Shown one piece after another: positions 32,976 to 44,712 of a stretch of DNA of 64,000 bases. A program made the position numbers and the translations under genes. How positions within the stretch are numbered: position 1 is the stretch's first letter; each line of letters starts with the position of its first letter. The notes beneath the pieces are model-generated. The model was not told the origin of the DNA, searched no databases, and worked only from the letters and a program-made list of their open reading frames with translations. Source of the DNA: Spinacia oleracea (Eukaryota > Streptophyta > Magnoliopsida > Caryophyllales > Amaranthaceae); NCBI RefSeq assembly GCF_020520425.1, contig NC_079487.1, positions 106,922,141-106,986,140 of the forward strand, written 5' to 3'.

Positions 32976-35802
32976 TTATTATTTTCATAATCTAAATTGC
33001 ATGAACATGGTTAAATATTACAAATTTGCAAGAATTAAAAGGGGTGATTAATTTTCGTAATTGTTAATTAATTGCAAATTGCGTTTATTTAATTATACGT
33101 ACGCAGTTTTTCGGCAGTTTCTTCATTACTCATCCGAATTGAGTGATTTTTGTGTCAATTCCGCATGTAAAAGGCATTCTAAAATTTTGACAAAAATAGT
33201 ATTTTTCTGCCGAACCCAGAATTCTCAAATTCGAAGCCTAACTATGACTTTTCGAAGGTTTTAGTTTTTCGAATGCAAAATTTCGTAAATTTAAGATGTT
33301 AAATTAAATATTTGCGATACTTGTTGATAAATCTTGAATTTTTGATTGACCTACTGCATATGTTTAACAAGTTTGAATGCCTAGTCTTGTTAATTATGCA
33401 ATCTAATTTGTAATTATGATTAATTTGTTGAAAATTAGAATAATTTAGAATTAATTTGATTTTCATAATTAATTGTAATTTAATTAGAAACCTATGATTA
33501 AAAACCACCATAAAAATTGTAAATTTACGATAAATTTTAAATTTTTATGACCTAGACTTGAATCCATAACAATCGGAAATCAATTGGATAATAAATTTTC
33601 GATTTTTTCGCCCTAAAATTATGAAATTAATAATATTTATTAATTTGTCATTAATTTTAAATATAAATTTTAAATTTATATGCGATTCGTTCATATAACT
33701 TGCACGCACGAAGCAATGGACGCTTCGTGTTACCCTTAAGGGGTGTTGTATAATGCGGGCATGCGACGACGAGCAAGGGAGCTCGTCGCCCGTGCGGCAC
33801 GAATGCAATGAGCAAGGGCGTAGTGCACGAGCACAAGGCAGCAGCCCTGCCTTGTGTCGTGTGCCACGAGCAATGAACGAATGGGCATGGGCGAGGGGCG
33901 AGCCAAGGCAGTCGCGTGTGGGCAGCAAGCGAGCTGCGCCACAACGCGCGCTGCCTCGCACAAGAGCGCGCAGCCTCGCGCGCAGCGAGCGCAAGCTCGC
34001 GTGCCACGAGCGCTGCGCCCAGCATCACTCGCGCGCGCCAGCGAGCGATGGCTCGCGCCAGCGAGCGATGGCTCGCGCGCACAGCGCGCGATGTCGCCCG
34101 CCCAGCGAGCGATGTCGCGCCCCAGCGAGCGATGTCTCGCGCGCACAGCGAGCGAGCCAGCGCGCCCAGCGAGCGATGTCGCGCGCCCAGCGAGCGATCT
34201 CGCGCGCGCGCACTGCGAGCGATAGCTCGCGTGCGATGGGGCGCTGTGCGGAGGCTTGCGATAGGACAGCAGCAGCTATGCGACGAGCGCATGGGCTGCG
34301 CGCACATGGCCAGCAATGGCTGTGTGCGTACGGCCCATGGGCGTGCAACGCGTAGGGTGTTTGCGTTACGATTAGATCGTTTTGAATGTTTAATTTGAAA
34401 ATTTCAGTTCACGTAATTTTAATTAATTTTAAAATTAATAATTTGAATTAATTTTTGGATTTTAATTTTGAATATTATAATTATAATAAATGGAATTTAT
34501 TCTAATTATTTTACTAAAATTAAAATCATAAATTAATTTAAATGCGACTGAAATTAAATTAAATTTTTGGATTCAATTATAAATTGATATGAGCTTTAAA
34601 TTTTAATTAAATTTGTATGTTTCCGATTAGACTAGAAATACAATTTTATGTTTAAAATTAGTAAAGCATATGAATTTATTGGTTTAAGTGGGAGCGCCTT
34701 TTAGTCATAAACTCTTGATTAGGTCTACAAATCCTTAAGGTTAAAACAACTTGATTAGAATTAATAAGGACTGAATAATTGGTAGATTATTGGTGCCCTT
34801 GATTAATTGCTGCAAATGTTTACGTGATGCATAATGTGTTTTACTAACCAGCTATGTGGGCCATTCATGATAATGAATGGGTGAATGGTATATATTGTAT
34901 ATGTACTGTTTTGCAGGTTATGAAGTGACTAGTATGGCCCAAATAGGATAGAAAATATGGTCTGCGTACCATTAATTTGAATGTAATTGGTCTAAAGTAC
35001 CAAAGTTATTTTTCAATTCAAATATGGTCTGCGAACCATCAAATAGTTGTAATTAGTTATAGCTTATCCTATTTGAAGAAAATGGTGCCTCCCACGGAGA
35101 TTTTCAAGACGGACTTTGAAGTCAAAGCTTCAAGATGAAGTCGGGCCATACTAGATCACAAATATCTTATGCATGTTTTAAGTTATTTACTGTTTTAAAT
35201 ATGTCTTAAAATGCATGAGATCAAAAGCTTGATTATGTTGCATGATTAAGGATTTTAGTTCACTTAAAATCTAACCAACATAGTAAGAGCCTTAAGTTCC
35301 AAACTTAAAAATTGAGTTAAAAGGTGCCATGCCAAAATATACACTTGCTTGGATATCCTTTACATCAATCTAGTAATAGTTTTCGCTCAGCGAGGTGTTA
35401 CTTATTGGTCCTAAAGGGGCAAGGTACACAAATAATTGTGAGTACATGTTAGTTTTGGTGAAACTCAACGATATAAGTAAGGAGTCCTTTTATGTCGTGG
35501 CAAATTCGATAGGTTTACCTAATAAGTTCTTAGACGTACCTATCAACCAAGAATAGTTTCTAGACTATTAGCAAAAGGCTTTTGCTTACCTAAGATGTTC
35601 TAAGATTAAGTCGACAAACTGTGCTTAGTTCTTCAATGATTTTAGGATCTTGGAATCATTTTATTCACACCTGCCGGAACACATAACTTGAATAAAATGC
35701 TTAATAAACATTGAATTATGCATGTATGCTAGAATTTAAGTTTATTAAGAGAAACTGTGAATGGTTATTTATTTGTTTATTCTTTTCAATTGTAGTTTTA
35801 AT
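32976..35802 (+). other. Copy 2 untranslated leader with GC-rich tandem block
   Basis: About 2.8 kb without a convincing gene. 33700-34370 is a GC-rich island containing a 21-bp-type array (about 34030-34230) with the words gcgagcgatgtcgcgcgccc, corresponding to copy 1 in the other orientation but with a different unit number. Long open frames here are composition artefacts. Confidence 0.75.
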
Positions 35803-38800
35803 ATGGCAAACAACAATCAAAACATCATCATGGGTTCTGAGCTTATGGTCAAGCTGAACCTGACAAATTTTCTTGAATGGGAAGCTAAGCTAGTTGAAAT
35901 AGTCAAACTCAATGGACTTGAGTATGTACTGTCACATCCCATGCCAAGCTACTATGCCAGAGACATGACCCCTGAGAGATTTTACGCCTGGGATGCGGAT
36001 CTCAAAAAGGTTATGAGTCTCATGCTGAACAATATCCCTGATGATTGGGCTAGAAGGTTTGTAGCCTATGAACCTTTTACGCTCATCAAGAATCTGAGGG
36101 ATATCTGTCGTGGAAGTACGGAGGACAGGGACCTGAACGTCCATGAGTTGATTGAATCAATGTCTGGTCTAAAGGTTAGTTCTCCCAACAGGTGTTATAG
36201 GATGGAGGTCCAAGAAACACATGTTCAGCTCCTTCGCACTAAACAGAGGGTAGGCGTCCCACTGAGGTTCCATGTGGATCTTATGTGTTCATATTTTGAT
36301 CGCCTAAGTCTACTAGGAACACCAATAAGCGAAAGGATGGCAGTCTCTGTCTTGCTCAATTCACTACACAGTGGGTTTGGTCGCTTCAAGCAACAATACC
36401 TAAGTGAACCAAGAGAAGAAACAGTTGCAGAATTTATTCACCTTGTCAGAAAGGCTGAAATAGTACTGGACTGTGAAGCCAAAGATTTACTCAAGGCTAG
36501 AAAGAGACCATTCAAGAAAGGTGGAAAGTCCAAGGGCAATGCTAAATCAAAGCAGGACAAGTCCACATCAAGCTGTCTTTATTGTGATGGAATAGGCCAT
36601 TACAAAAGAGAATGTCCAAAGCTAAAGGAAGATCAGAAGAACGGAACAGTCGTTCCATCTTCAGGTATTTTCGTTATAGACTGTATACTTGCTAATTCAA
36701 CTTCTTGGGTATTAGATACAGGTTGTGGCTCACACTTATGTTCCAATCCACAGGGACTAAGAAGAAGTAGAAAGTTAAGCAAGGGTGAAGTCGACCTACG
36801 AGTGGGAAATGGAGCACGGATTGCTGCATTAGCCGTAGGAACTTACTATTTGTCGTTGCCCTCCGGGCTAGTTTTGGAACTGGAAGAATGTTTCCATGTT
36901 CCAAGTCTTACTAAAAACATCATTTCAGTTTCTTGCTTAGATGCTAAGGGATTTTCCTTTATAATAAAAGACAATAGTTGTTCGTTTTATTTTAAAGAGA
37001 TGTTTTATGGATCTGCTAGATTAGTCAATGGACTTTATTTATTAGATCACGACAAACAAGTATATAACATAAATACCAAAAAGGCCAAAAAGGATGATTC
37101 AGATCTCACCTATCTGTGGCATTGTCGATTAGGCCATATAAACTTGAAACGCTTAGAAAGACTTCAAAGAGAAGGAATTCTAGAACCATTTGACTTAGAG
37201 GATTATGGTAAATGCGAATCATGTTTATTTGGCAAAAATGACAAAGCAACCTTTCTCTAAAGTTGGAGAAAGAGCAAATGAACTATTGGGTTTAATCCAT
37301 ACAGATGTATGTGGACCAATGAGTACAAATGCTAGAGGTGGTTTCAGCTACTTTATCACTTTCACTGATGACTTCAGTAGGTATGGTTATGTCTACCTAA
37401 TGAAGCATAAGTCTGAATCCTTTGACAAATTCAAGGAATTTCAGAGTGAAGTAGAGAATCAATTAGGCAAGAAGATCAAGGCACTGCGGTCTGATAGAGG
37501 CGGTGAATATCTGAGCTATGAATTTGATGACCATCTGAAAGAATGTGGAATTCTATCAGAATTGACTCCTCCTGGAACACCACAATGGAACGGTGTGTCA
37601 GAACGGAGGAACAGAACCTTGCTAGACATGGTCAGGTCAATGATGGGTCAGGCCGAACTTCCATTAGAATTTTGGGGACATGCACTAAATACAGCTGCAC
37701 TCACTATAAATAGAGCTCCGTCTAAAGCTGTCGAAAAGACTCCATACGAATTATGGTTTGGAAAGCCTCCAAATGTGTCTTTTCTTAAGATTTGGGGATG
37801 TGAAGTATACGTCAAACGATTAATTTCAGACAAACTTCATCCAAAATCTGACAAATGTATCCTTGTGGGCTATCCAAAGGAAACAAAGGGGTATTACTTC
37901 TACAATACATCTGAGAACAAAGTGTTTGTTGCTCGAGATGGTGTCTTTTTGGAGAAAGATCACATTTCCAAAATGACAAGTGGGAGAAAAGTAGACCTCG
38001 AAGAAATTCGAGTCGAACAACAAACTCTAGAGAAAGCTCAAGATGACATTCAGGATGAAACTCAGAGATCTTTAGAAGAATCTGGTGAGAATCATGGTCA
38101 ATCTAGAAATGTTACCCCGCGTAGATCGCAAAGATATAGATCTCAACCGGAAAGGTACTTAGGTATTTTGACGAACGAGAGCTATGACGTTCTATTACTT
38201 GAAAGTGATGAACCTGCGACTTACAAGCAAGCTATGACGAGCCCTAGCTCCAAGCAATGGCAAGAAGCCATGCAATCTGAATTAGACTCCATGTCTGAAA
38301 ACCAAGTATGGGATTTGGTCGATTTGCCAGATGGCTACCAAGCCATTGGAAGCAAATGGGTTTTCAAACTGAAAAAGGACAAGGATGGGAAACTTGAAGT
38401 TTTCAAAGCTAGATTGGTTGCAAAAGGTTACAGGCAAGTCCACGGTGTGGATTACGATGAAACCTTTTCACCAGTTGCAATGCTAAAGTCTATTCGAATA
38501 ATGTTAGCAATCGCTGCATATTACGATTACGAAATATGGCAGATGGATGTCAAAACTGCTTTCTTAAACGGCGTTTTAACAGAAACTGTGTTTATGACAC
38601 AGCCTGAAGGTTTTGAGGATCCAAAGAATGCTAAAAAGGTATGCAAGCTAAAGAAGTCAATCTACGGATTGAAGCAGGCATCCAGGAGCTGGAATATACG
38701 TTTTGATGAAGCAGTCAGTGACTTTGGTTTCATCAAGAACGCGGACGAATCTTGTGTATACAAGAAGGTCAGTGGGAGCAAAATTGCTTTCCTAGTATTA

Positions 38801-39790
38801 TATGTCGACGACATATTGCTTATCGGAAATGACATTCCTATGTTGAACTCTGTCAAGATTTGGCTTGGGAAATGTTTTTCGATGAAGGATCTAGGAGAAG
38901 CACAGTACATATTGGGCATCAAGATTTACAGGGATAGATCTAAAAAGATGATTGGACTTAGTCAAAGCACTTATATCAATAAGGTGCTTGATAGGTTCAA
39001 GATGGCGGACTCCAAGCGAGGCTACCTACCCATGTCTCATGGAATGACTCTAAGCAAGACTCAGTGCCCAAAAACACTTGATGAGCGTAGACGAATGAAT
39101 GGGATTCCATATGCATCATTGATTGGTTCAATAATGTATGCTATGATATGTACACGCCCGGATGTTGCGTACGCACTCAGTGCTACGAGCAGATACCAGT
39201 CAGACCCAGGAGAGGCGCATTGGACTGCTGCCAAGAACATTCTGAAATACCTGAAAAGGCACAAAGATGACTTCCTGGTCTATGGTGGAGATGATGAATT
39301 AATTGTTAAAGGCTATACGGACGCAAGTTTCCAAACCGACAAAGATGATTTCAGATCACAGTCTGGGTTTGTCTTCTGCCTCAACGGAGGAGCAGTAAGC
39401 TGGAAAAGTGCTAAGCAAAGCACCATTGCGGATTCTACAACTAAAGCGGAGTACATTGCTGCACATGAAGCAGCAAAGGAAGCTATATGGCTAAGGAAGT
39501 TCATAGGAGAACTTGGTGTAGTCCCCTCCATTAAAGGACCAATAGCCCTGTATTGTGATAATAACGGAGCTATTGCACAGGCAAAAGAGCCTAGACACCA
39601 CCAGAGAGTCAAGCATGTACTTCGTAGATTTCACCTTCTACGAGAGTTCGTTGAAAGAAAAGAAGTCGAGATAAGCAAAATTGGAACTGATGACAACATA
39701 TCAGATCCATTAACTAAACCTCTGCCGCAAGCGAAGCACAACTCGCACACTGCAGCTATGGGAATCAAGCATATTGGAGAATGGCTTTGA
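35803..39790 (+). pseudogene. Copy 2 gag-pol, one frameshift
   Basis: Starts MANNNQNIIMG at 35803. The gag is quite different from copy 1. It is followed by a zinc knuckle CLYCDGIGHYKREC (36573-36615), protease DTG (36715-36723), pre-integrase, integrase (IHTDVCGPM, LRSDRGGEY, NGVSERRNRT), RT (QMDVKTAFLNG, YVDDILLIGND) and a complete RNase H ending HIGEWL. An A-run at 37234-37238 has five A where copy 1 has four. This shifts the frame at the end of the pre-integrase region, so a first frame stops at 37260 and pol continues in the next frame. Programmed frameshifting is unlikely because copy 1 reads straight through here. RNase H is intact, unlike in copy 1. Confidence 0.95.
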
Positions 39791-40644
39791 TGTCTCTGTT
39801 TAATGTTTTAAAGTTTTAGAGTTTAAATCTTTGTAAAACATTATTGGTTAATCATTCACAATAAATGAAAGAAATTCATTTTTTCCATTTAATTTGTGGT
39901 TTATTAAATGATGAGTCCCTTCAACTTGACGATATATTCAAGATAGACTGTCAGGACCAGTCCTGTGACTAAGAAATGTCTATCAAGTGAACTTGAATGT
40001 CAAAGGTTGAAAATGGTCCCTAATCGGAGTTTTCTATAAAATTGGACGCATAGAAAACGTTAGACGATTAGAATGCAAGATGACTAGTAGTTCTGTTTCT
40101 TGAACTATGTGGACATGGCAATGTCATAATCATTTGCATAGATACTTACTTTGGGAAGACTAGTATCGGACAAGACCTATGAAACTTTACTGTAAGAGAT
40201 GAAAATCTGTCATGAGTAAATTTCATTAAATTATTAGACACTAAATCCTCAATACCTGAGTGATTTGAGATTACTTGTTTGAGAACTGGTTGCTTTGACG
40301 TTGACCAACCGTCGCACCGTAAAAGGAGGCTATAAAGGCAACGCTCAGGTAATCACCTATCAAACGAAGTCTAATCTCAAGATCGCAAGATTGGGATTGT
40401 CCTCCCATAAATCGGGATGAGATGCTTAAAAGTTGTACAAGGCCACTCGGAGAGCTAGAAACTGTGAAATGCATGGCCGTGCTCGGATGAATCATAGGCT
40501 ATGATTATCTGTTTATTTGATCAGTTGAACTCTGAAACCGAGGAACACCTCTGGACATAATAAGGATGACAACTCTTACCTTATGTTCAAGAGCAAGCAT
40601 CGAGCGACAAAGGAATTAGGAAATGCACACTTGTCCCTAAGGAC

Positions 40645-40655
40645 AAGTGGGAGAC
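40645..40655 (+). other. Copy 2 polypurine tract
   Basis: AAGTGGGAGAC directly before the 3' LTR. The stretch 39791-40644 between pol and this site is untranslated and nearly identical to copy 1. Confidence 0.85.
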
Positions 40656-42043
40656 TGAAGGAAATAATGCCCTTGGTCCAAGTATGCATTCTATGTTAAA
40701 GTCTAATAAATGCGGTTCAGTATTAATTAACAAGTTAATAATTCAGTGAGATCAAGTGAGCTGAATGCCTAGCTAGAGGCCGCTTCAGTTCAAGTGGAAT
40801 TAATGATATTAATCCACAGCTTACTCTTGACTGAACCCGTAGGGTCACACAAATAGTACGTAAACGGATCAAGTATTTAATGGCATTAAATACTCCATCT
40901 ATGAATATTCGGAACCGACGGATCTTGGTTTCAGTGGGAGCTAAGATCGTCACAGGCAAGAAATGAATACTCCGGAAACGATGATATTGCCGGAAACGGA
41001 AATATGGATCGTATCGGAAATATGAATATTATCCAAGTCGTAGATGTTGCCGGAAACGGAAACATGGTACGTATCGGAAAATATTATTGGAAATGGAAAT
41101 ATTACCAGAATCGGAAATATTGCCGGAAACGGAAATATTGTCAGAATCGGAAATATTACCGGAATCGGAAAATAATTCCGGAAACGGAAATATTAAATAT
41201 TTGTTCGAAACGGAAATTAATTCCGGAATCGGAAATATTAAATATTGTTCGTATCGGAAATAGATTCCGGAAATGGAAATTTAAACGGAAGCGTATCGTA
41301 CGAATTAGCATCGGACGAGGCTTGCCGGACGAAGGCCCAGCACGAAGCTGGGGCCATCGCCCAGCAAGCATGCGCACCACAAGCCCAGCCAAGGCAGCGC
41401 CCAGGCCTACCGCAAGGCAGGCCCAGCGCGCGCCAAGGGCCACGGATGCGTGGGCCGTGCTGCGCGGGGCTGCTGCTCGCACGCGCATGGGCAGCCCTTG
41501 TGGCTGCCGTGTGTGTGTGAGTTTGTGCTCATGCGTGATTCCTGAATCTACAAGAGTCAGTGTATGATTAAATTTCTATTCCTAATTGGATAAATTAATT
41601 AAATAGAATTCATGTAGGATTCTAATTTCAATTAATTCGTATCCTACTAGGATTACGATTCCTTTTCCATAACTCTATAAATAAAGGCCTAGGGGTCATA
41701 ATTTATACACAAGTTTCAAAGTATTCAAAAAGTGAGTTTTTGAGAGAAAATTAAAACACACATCTTGCTCATAAAGTGCCGAAATTTTCTAGTACCTTAA
41801 GGGCGATTCTAGTTGGTCAATCTTAAGGCGGATCCGGACGTGCTGTGGACTATCTACGGAGGGACGACACTTGGAGTCCTAAAAGACTTGTTCTTGTTCG
41901 GTTCGGGCGCAGCTAGGGAGGGCACGCAACAAAGAGTATGCATCTAAATTATGCTATATGATTATGTGTAAATAATATGTTGTCCTGGGTTAATGGTTGT
42001 TTCCGCATGATCTATGTAATGTCATATGTATCATAACCTAACA
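40656..42043 (+). repeat. Copy 2, 3' LTR
   Basis: 1388 bp, identical to 31571-32958 as far as I can see by eye. It ends ...CTAACA against the tggtg target duplicate. Confidence 0.95.
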
Positions 42044-42835
42044 TGGTGACACCATTGGTGGGTTGACCGGAGGTGACGCCATTGGTGGGTTGACAGGTGG
42101 TGACACCATTGGTGGTGATGGCTCAGGAGTTGGCGGCTTGATAGGTGGTGAAGCCATTGGTGGTGATGACACTGGTGTTGGCGGCTTGACAGGTGGAGAG
42201 GTCATTGGTGGCTTCACAGGTGGTGAAGCCATTGGCGGTGATGACATAGGCGTTGGGGGGTTAACAGGTGGTGATGCCATTGTTGGTGATGACATAGGCG
42301 TTGGTGGGTTAATAGGTGGTGACACCATTGGTGGTGATGACACAGGCGTTGGTGGCTTGATAGGTGGAGATGCCATTGGTGGGTTGACAGGTGGTGACGT
42401 CATTGGTGGATTACCGGGTGGGGACGCGGTTGGTGGATTGCCGAGTGGTGACGCTATTGGCGTTGGTGGCTTGCCGGGTGGTGACGCCATTGGTGTTGGT
42501 GGCTTGCCGGGTGGTGACACCATTGGCGTTGGTGGCTTGCCGGGTGGTGATGCCATTGGCGTTGGTGGCTTGCCGGGTGGCGACGCTATTGGTGTTGGTG
42601 GCTTTCCAGATGGTGACGCAACGGGAGTTGGTGACTTTCCAGGTGGTGACGCAATTGGAGTCGGTGGCTTTCCAGGTGGTGATGCATTTAGAGTTGGTGA
42701 TTTTCCTGATGGTGACTTTCCACCATGGTTACGTGATTCTGATTGGGAGGGGGTATTTTGAGCATTCACGATAGTGAAAAACAATAGGTTGAGGCAAAGG
42801 AGGAGGGTAACCGATGACAAAACTTTTGAAGACAT

Positions 42836-43380
42836 CTTTACAACAAAATTAAACGGAAAGTTTTCGCTAAGCGAAAATGGGTTGTGGACTAGGAGGAAGC
42901 GATTGTGATGCCAAATGGATGAATGAGGGCTAGGCTTTTATAGGAAAATTTTGTGAAACTTTTAGAAACAAAAGTATACATGTATAACTTGCAAAACATA
43001 GATATTGCGCTCTAATTTTCATATTATATTTATGACCCATGAGGTAATATTGCATGACTAAAGCATCACATACATATAAGCTGGTTTATAGAGTTTCTTT
43101 CTTCCCTCCATGGATTACTATGCGTGTTGGATAACATTTTATTTTAATTAATTAGAATTAAGAAGTTTGACTTTGATAAGTAGAAATTGCAAAAATCACA
43201 AGAAATTTGTGTAAGAATCGTAACCCTATATTCCAAATGCATTCCTAAACAATCACGGCCATTTGGTTGATCTTCCATTCCATCCATGTCTAAATTAAAG
43301 CCATAGAGAAGATGAAGTTAATTAAGCACAATATTTTAACAATTAAGGGAAGTACTGGGTATGGAGTATATGATTATTCG
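42836..43380 (-). promoter_or_regulatory. HyPRP promoter region
   Basis: A good TATA box CTATAAAAG (minus strand, 42935-42943) lies about 100 bp before the ATG at 42835, placing the start of transcription near 42905. Further upstream there is AT-rich sequence without recognised elements. The promoter is untouched by the retrotransposon, so a truncated transcript is possible. Confidence 0.75.
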
Positions 43381-43385
43381 GGTGA

Positions 43386-44387
43386 TGATAAAGGTCGCAA
43401 GTTGCGACAACATTTAGTTGTCGCAATCTTACGTGTCGGAGTTTCATTGGTACATATAGGCGCCACGTAAGCTATACGTCAACAAATTCTTTTTACTATC
43501 AATTCAATATTTTTACTATGAAAATACGTAAATAAGGTAGTCAATATAAAAAAGGAAATAAATATTTATTATATTTAGAATAAATATATATTTCCTTTTA
43601 CTATGTACATCACACATTTAAAAAATAAAACTTATAATTTAATAGTAATATTTTTTGTGTTATTAAAAAAATAAACCAATTTAATTAAAAAAAATACACT
43701 AATTCATAATCTAATAATATATTTTATGTAAATAAAAATACGAAATTATACATTACATTAAAATATTACTTTAATAATTCCACATTACTTTAAAATATTA
43801 CCTTAAATTCATAATTTGACATTTTATTTTATTTTTCAAAATTACCTGCATCAAGAATCTTAAATCTCCGGCAAAGCTAGACTTGATCTTGATTCTTGCA
43901 GTTGACATTGCTATCATTATTTTAATTTTAATCTCAAATTTTCGGCAAATGCTTGATATTGCAATGGACAAAATTTTTTTTGGGTTGGATTGGGTTGCGG
44001 GGCAGAAGGTAAACGTGAAAGACCAAAACCATTAAAGACGAAGTACTATTCCTAATCTTTTATTTTCTAATGTGTTGTATTTTCTATTTTCTAAGTATAA
44101 ATTAGTAAACATATTTTTTATTTTAATTTCCTATATCATATAAATAATGTAAAATTGTTATTTTTTCTAATTTTCTATACAAATTATAAAATTTTTCTGA
44201 AATAAAAAATTATATTATTCAATTTGTAAATTATAATATTAAGATTTTCCTACCTTTTTTTTAACATGTATAATTGGTTATATAAGTTAAATATTTTAAT
44301 TTCGAATTAAATTCATGACACATAAGCGTGCCATGTCACCATTGTGACACGGCTTAAAGGTCGCATGTTGCGACCTTTATCATTTTC
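43386..44387. mobile_element. TIR DNA transposon, non-autonomous (about 1 kb)
   Basis: The left end TGATAAAGGTCGCAAGTTGCG is matched by the inverse of the right end TGATAAAGGTCGCAACATGCG. Each end contains a small palindrome (gtcgcaa..ttgcgac). The interior is AT-rich and noncoding. Target duplication not resolved. Confidence 0.65.
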
Positions 44388-44458
44388 GAATTCATATATA
44401 TCATGTCTCCCCTACACTTAACGAATAATGTAACAACGAACATGTATGAATAATAGTA

Positions 44459-44712
44459 TTACCTCTGTTTCAAAAAGATATTCACACTTATTATTTGTAC
44501 GGACTCCGGTGCAATGTTTGACCGTTAATATATCCAATTTCGTATGACAAAAAATTATAAAAAGTTGATATTTATAAAATAAACTTCGAGATGAATCTAA
44601 CCAGATATCTCATGATAATTTTTGATAGATATAATAGTGAGAATTTATGGTCAAAGTTTTGATTTTCGGACACATTTTTTAAAGCATAAAGATCTTTTTG
44701 AAACGGAGGTAG
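44459..44712. mobile_element. Stowaway-like MITE
   Basis: Inverted ends ACCTCTGTTTCAAAAAGAT and ATCTTTTTGAAACGGAGGT, with TA at 44457-44458 and 44713-44714. Same family as 19358-19609. Confidence 0.8.

Larger units (their letters stand above)
31571..42043 (+). mobile_element. Full-length Ty1/copia LTR retrotransposon, copy 2
   Basis: A 10,473-bp element in plus orientation inside the HyPRP gene. LTRs are 31571-32958 and 40656-42043 (1388 bp each) and the target duplication is tggtg (31566-31570 and 42044-42048). It has the same structure as copy 1 and is nearly identical to it in most of the LTR, leader, pol and 3' region. It differs in the gag segment and in about 110 bp of R/U5. I noticed no difference between its two LTRs, which points to a very recent insertion. 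One extra A (37234-37238) breaks the gag-pol frame. Confidence 0.97.
30300..42835 (-). pseudogene. Hybrid proline-rich protein gene split by copia copy 2
   Basis: Minus-strand gene. The 5' part (42835 to 42044) encodes a signal peptide (MSSKVLSSVTLLLCLNLLFF..., cleavage likely near residue 25) and repeats of SPPGKPPTP type. The 3' part (31565 to 30300) encodes SPPVNPP/SPPMASPPVKPP repeats and a C-terminal eight-cysteine domain with the C...C...CC...CXC...C...C pattern (KCP, KVC, PCC, VCLC, SKC, FQC). This is the layout of HyPRPs, secreted wall or plasma-membrane-associated proteins of the LTP-like superfamily. The 10.5-kb copia element lies inside the repeat domain. With the element and one 5-bp duplicate left out, the two parts are in the same frame (264 codons before, 421 after). 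The insertion should truncate the protein and remove the cysteine domain. Neither part shows other breaks. Confidence 0.9.

Noticed and set aside
37205-37260. Programmed ribosomal frameshift between gag-protease and pol in copia copy 2
   Set aside because: Copy 1 has one A fewer and reads straight through the same place, so a simple indel in an A-run is the better explanation.
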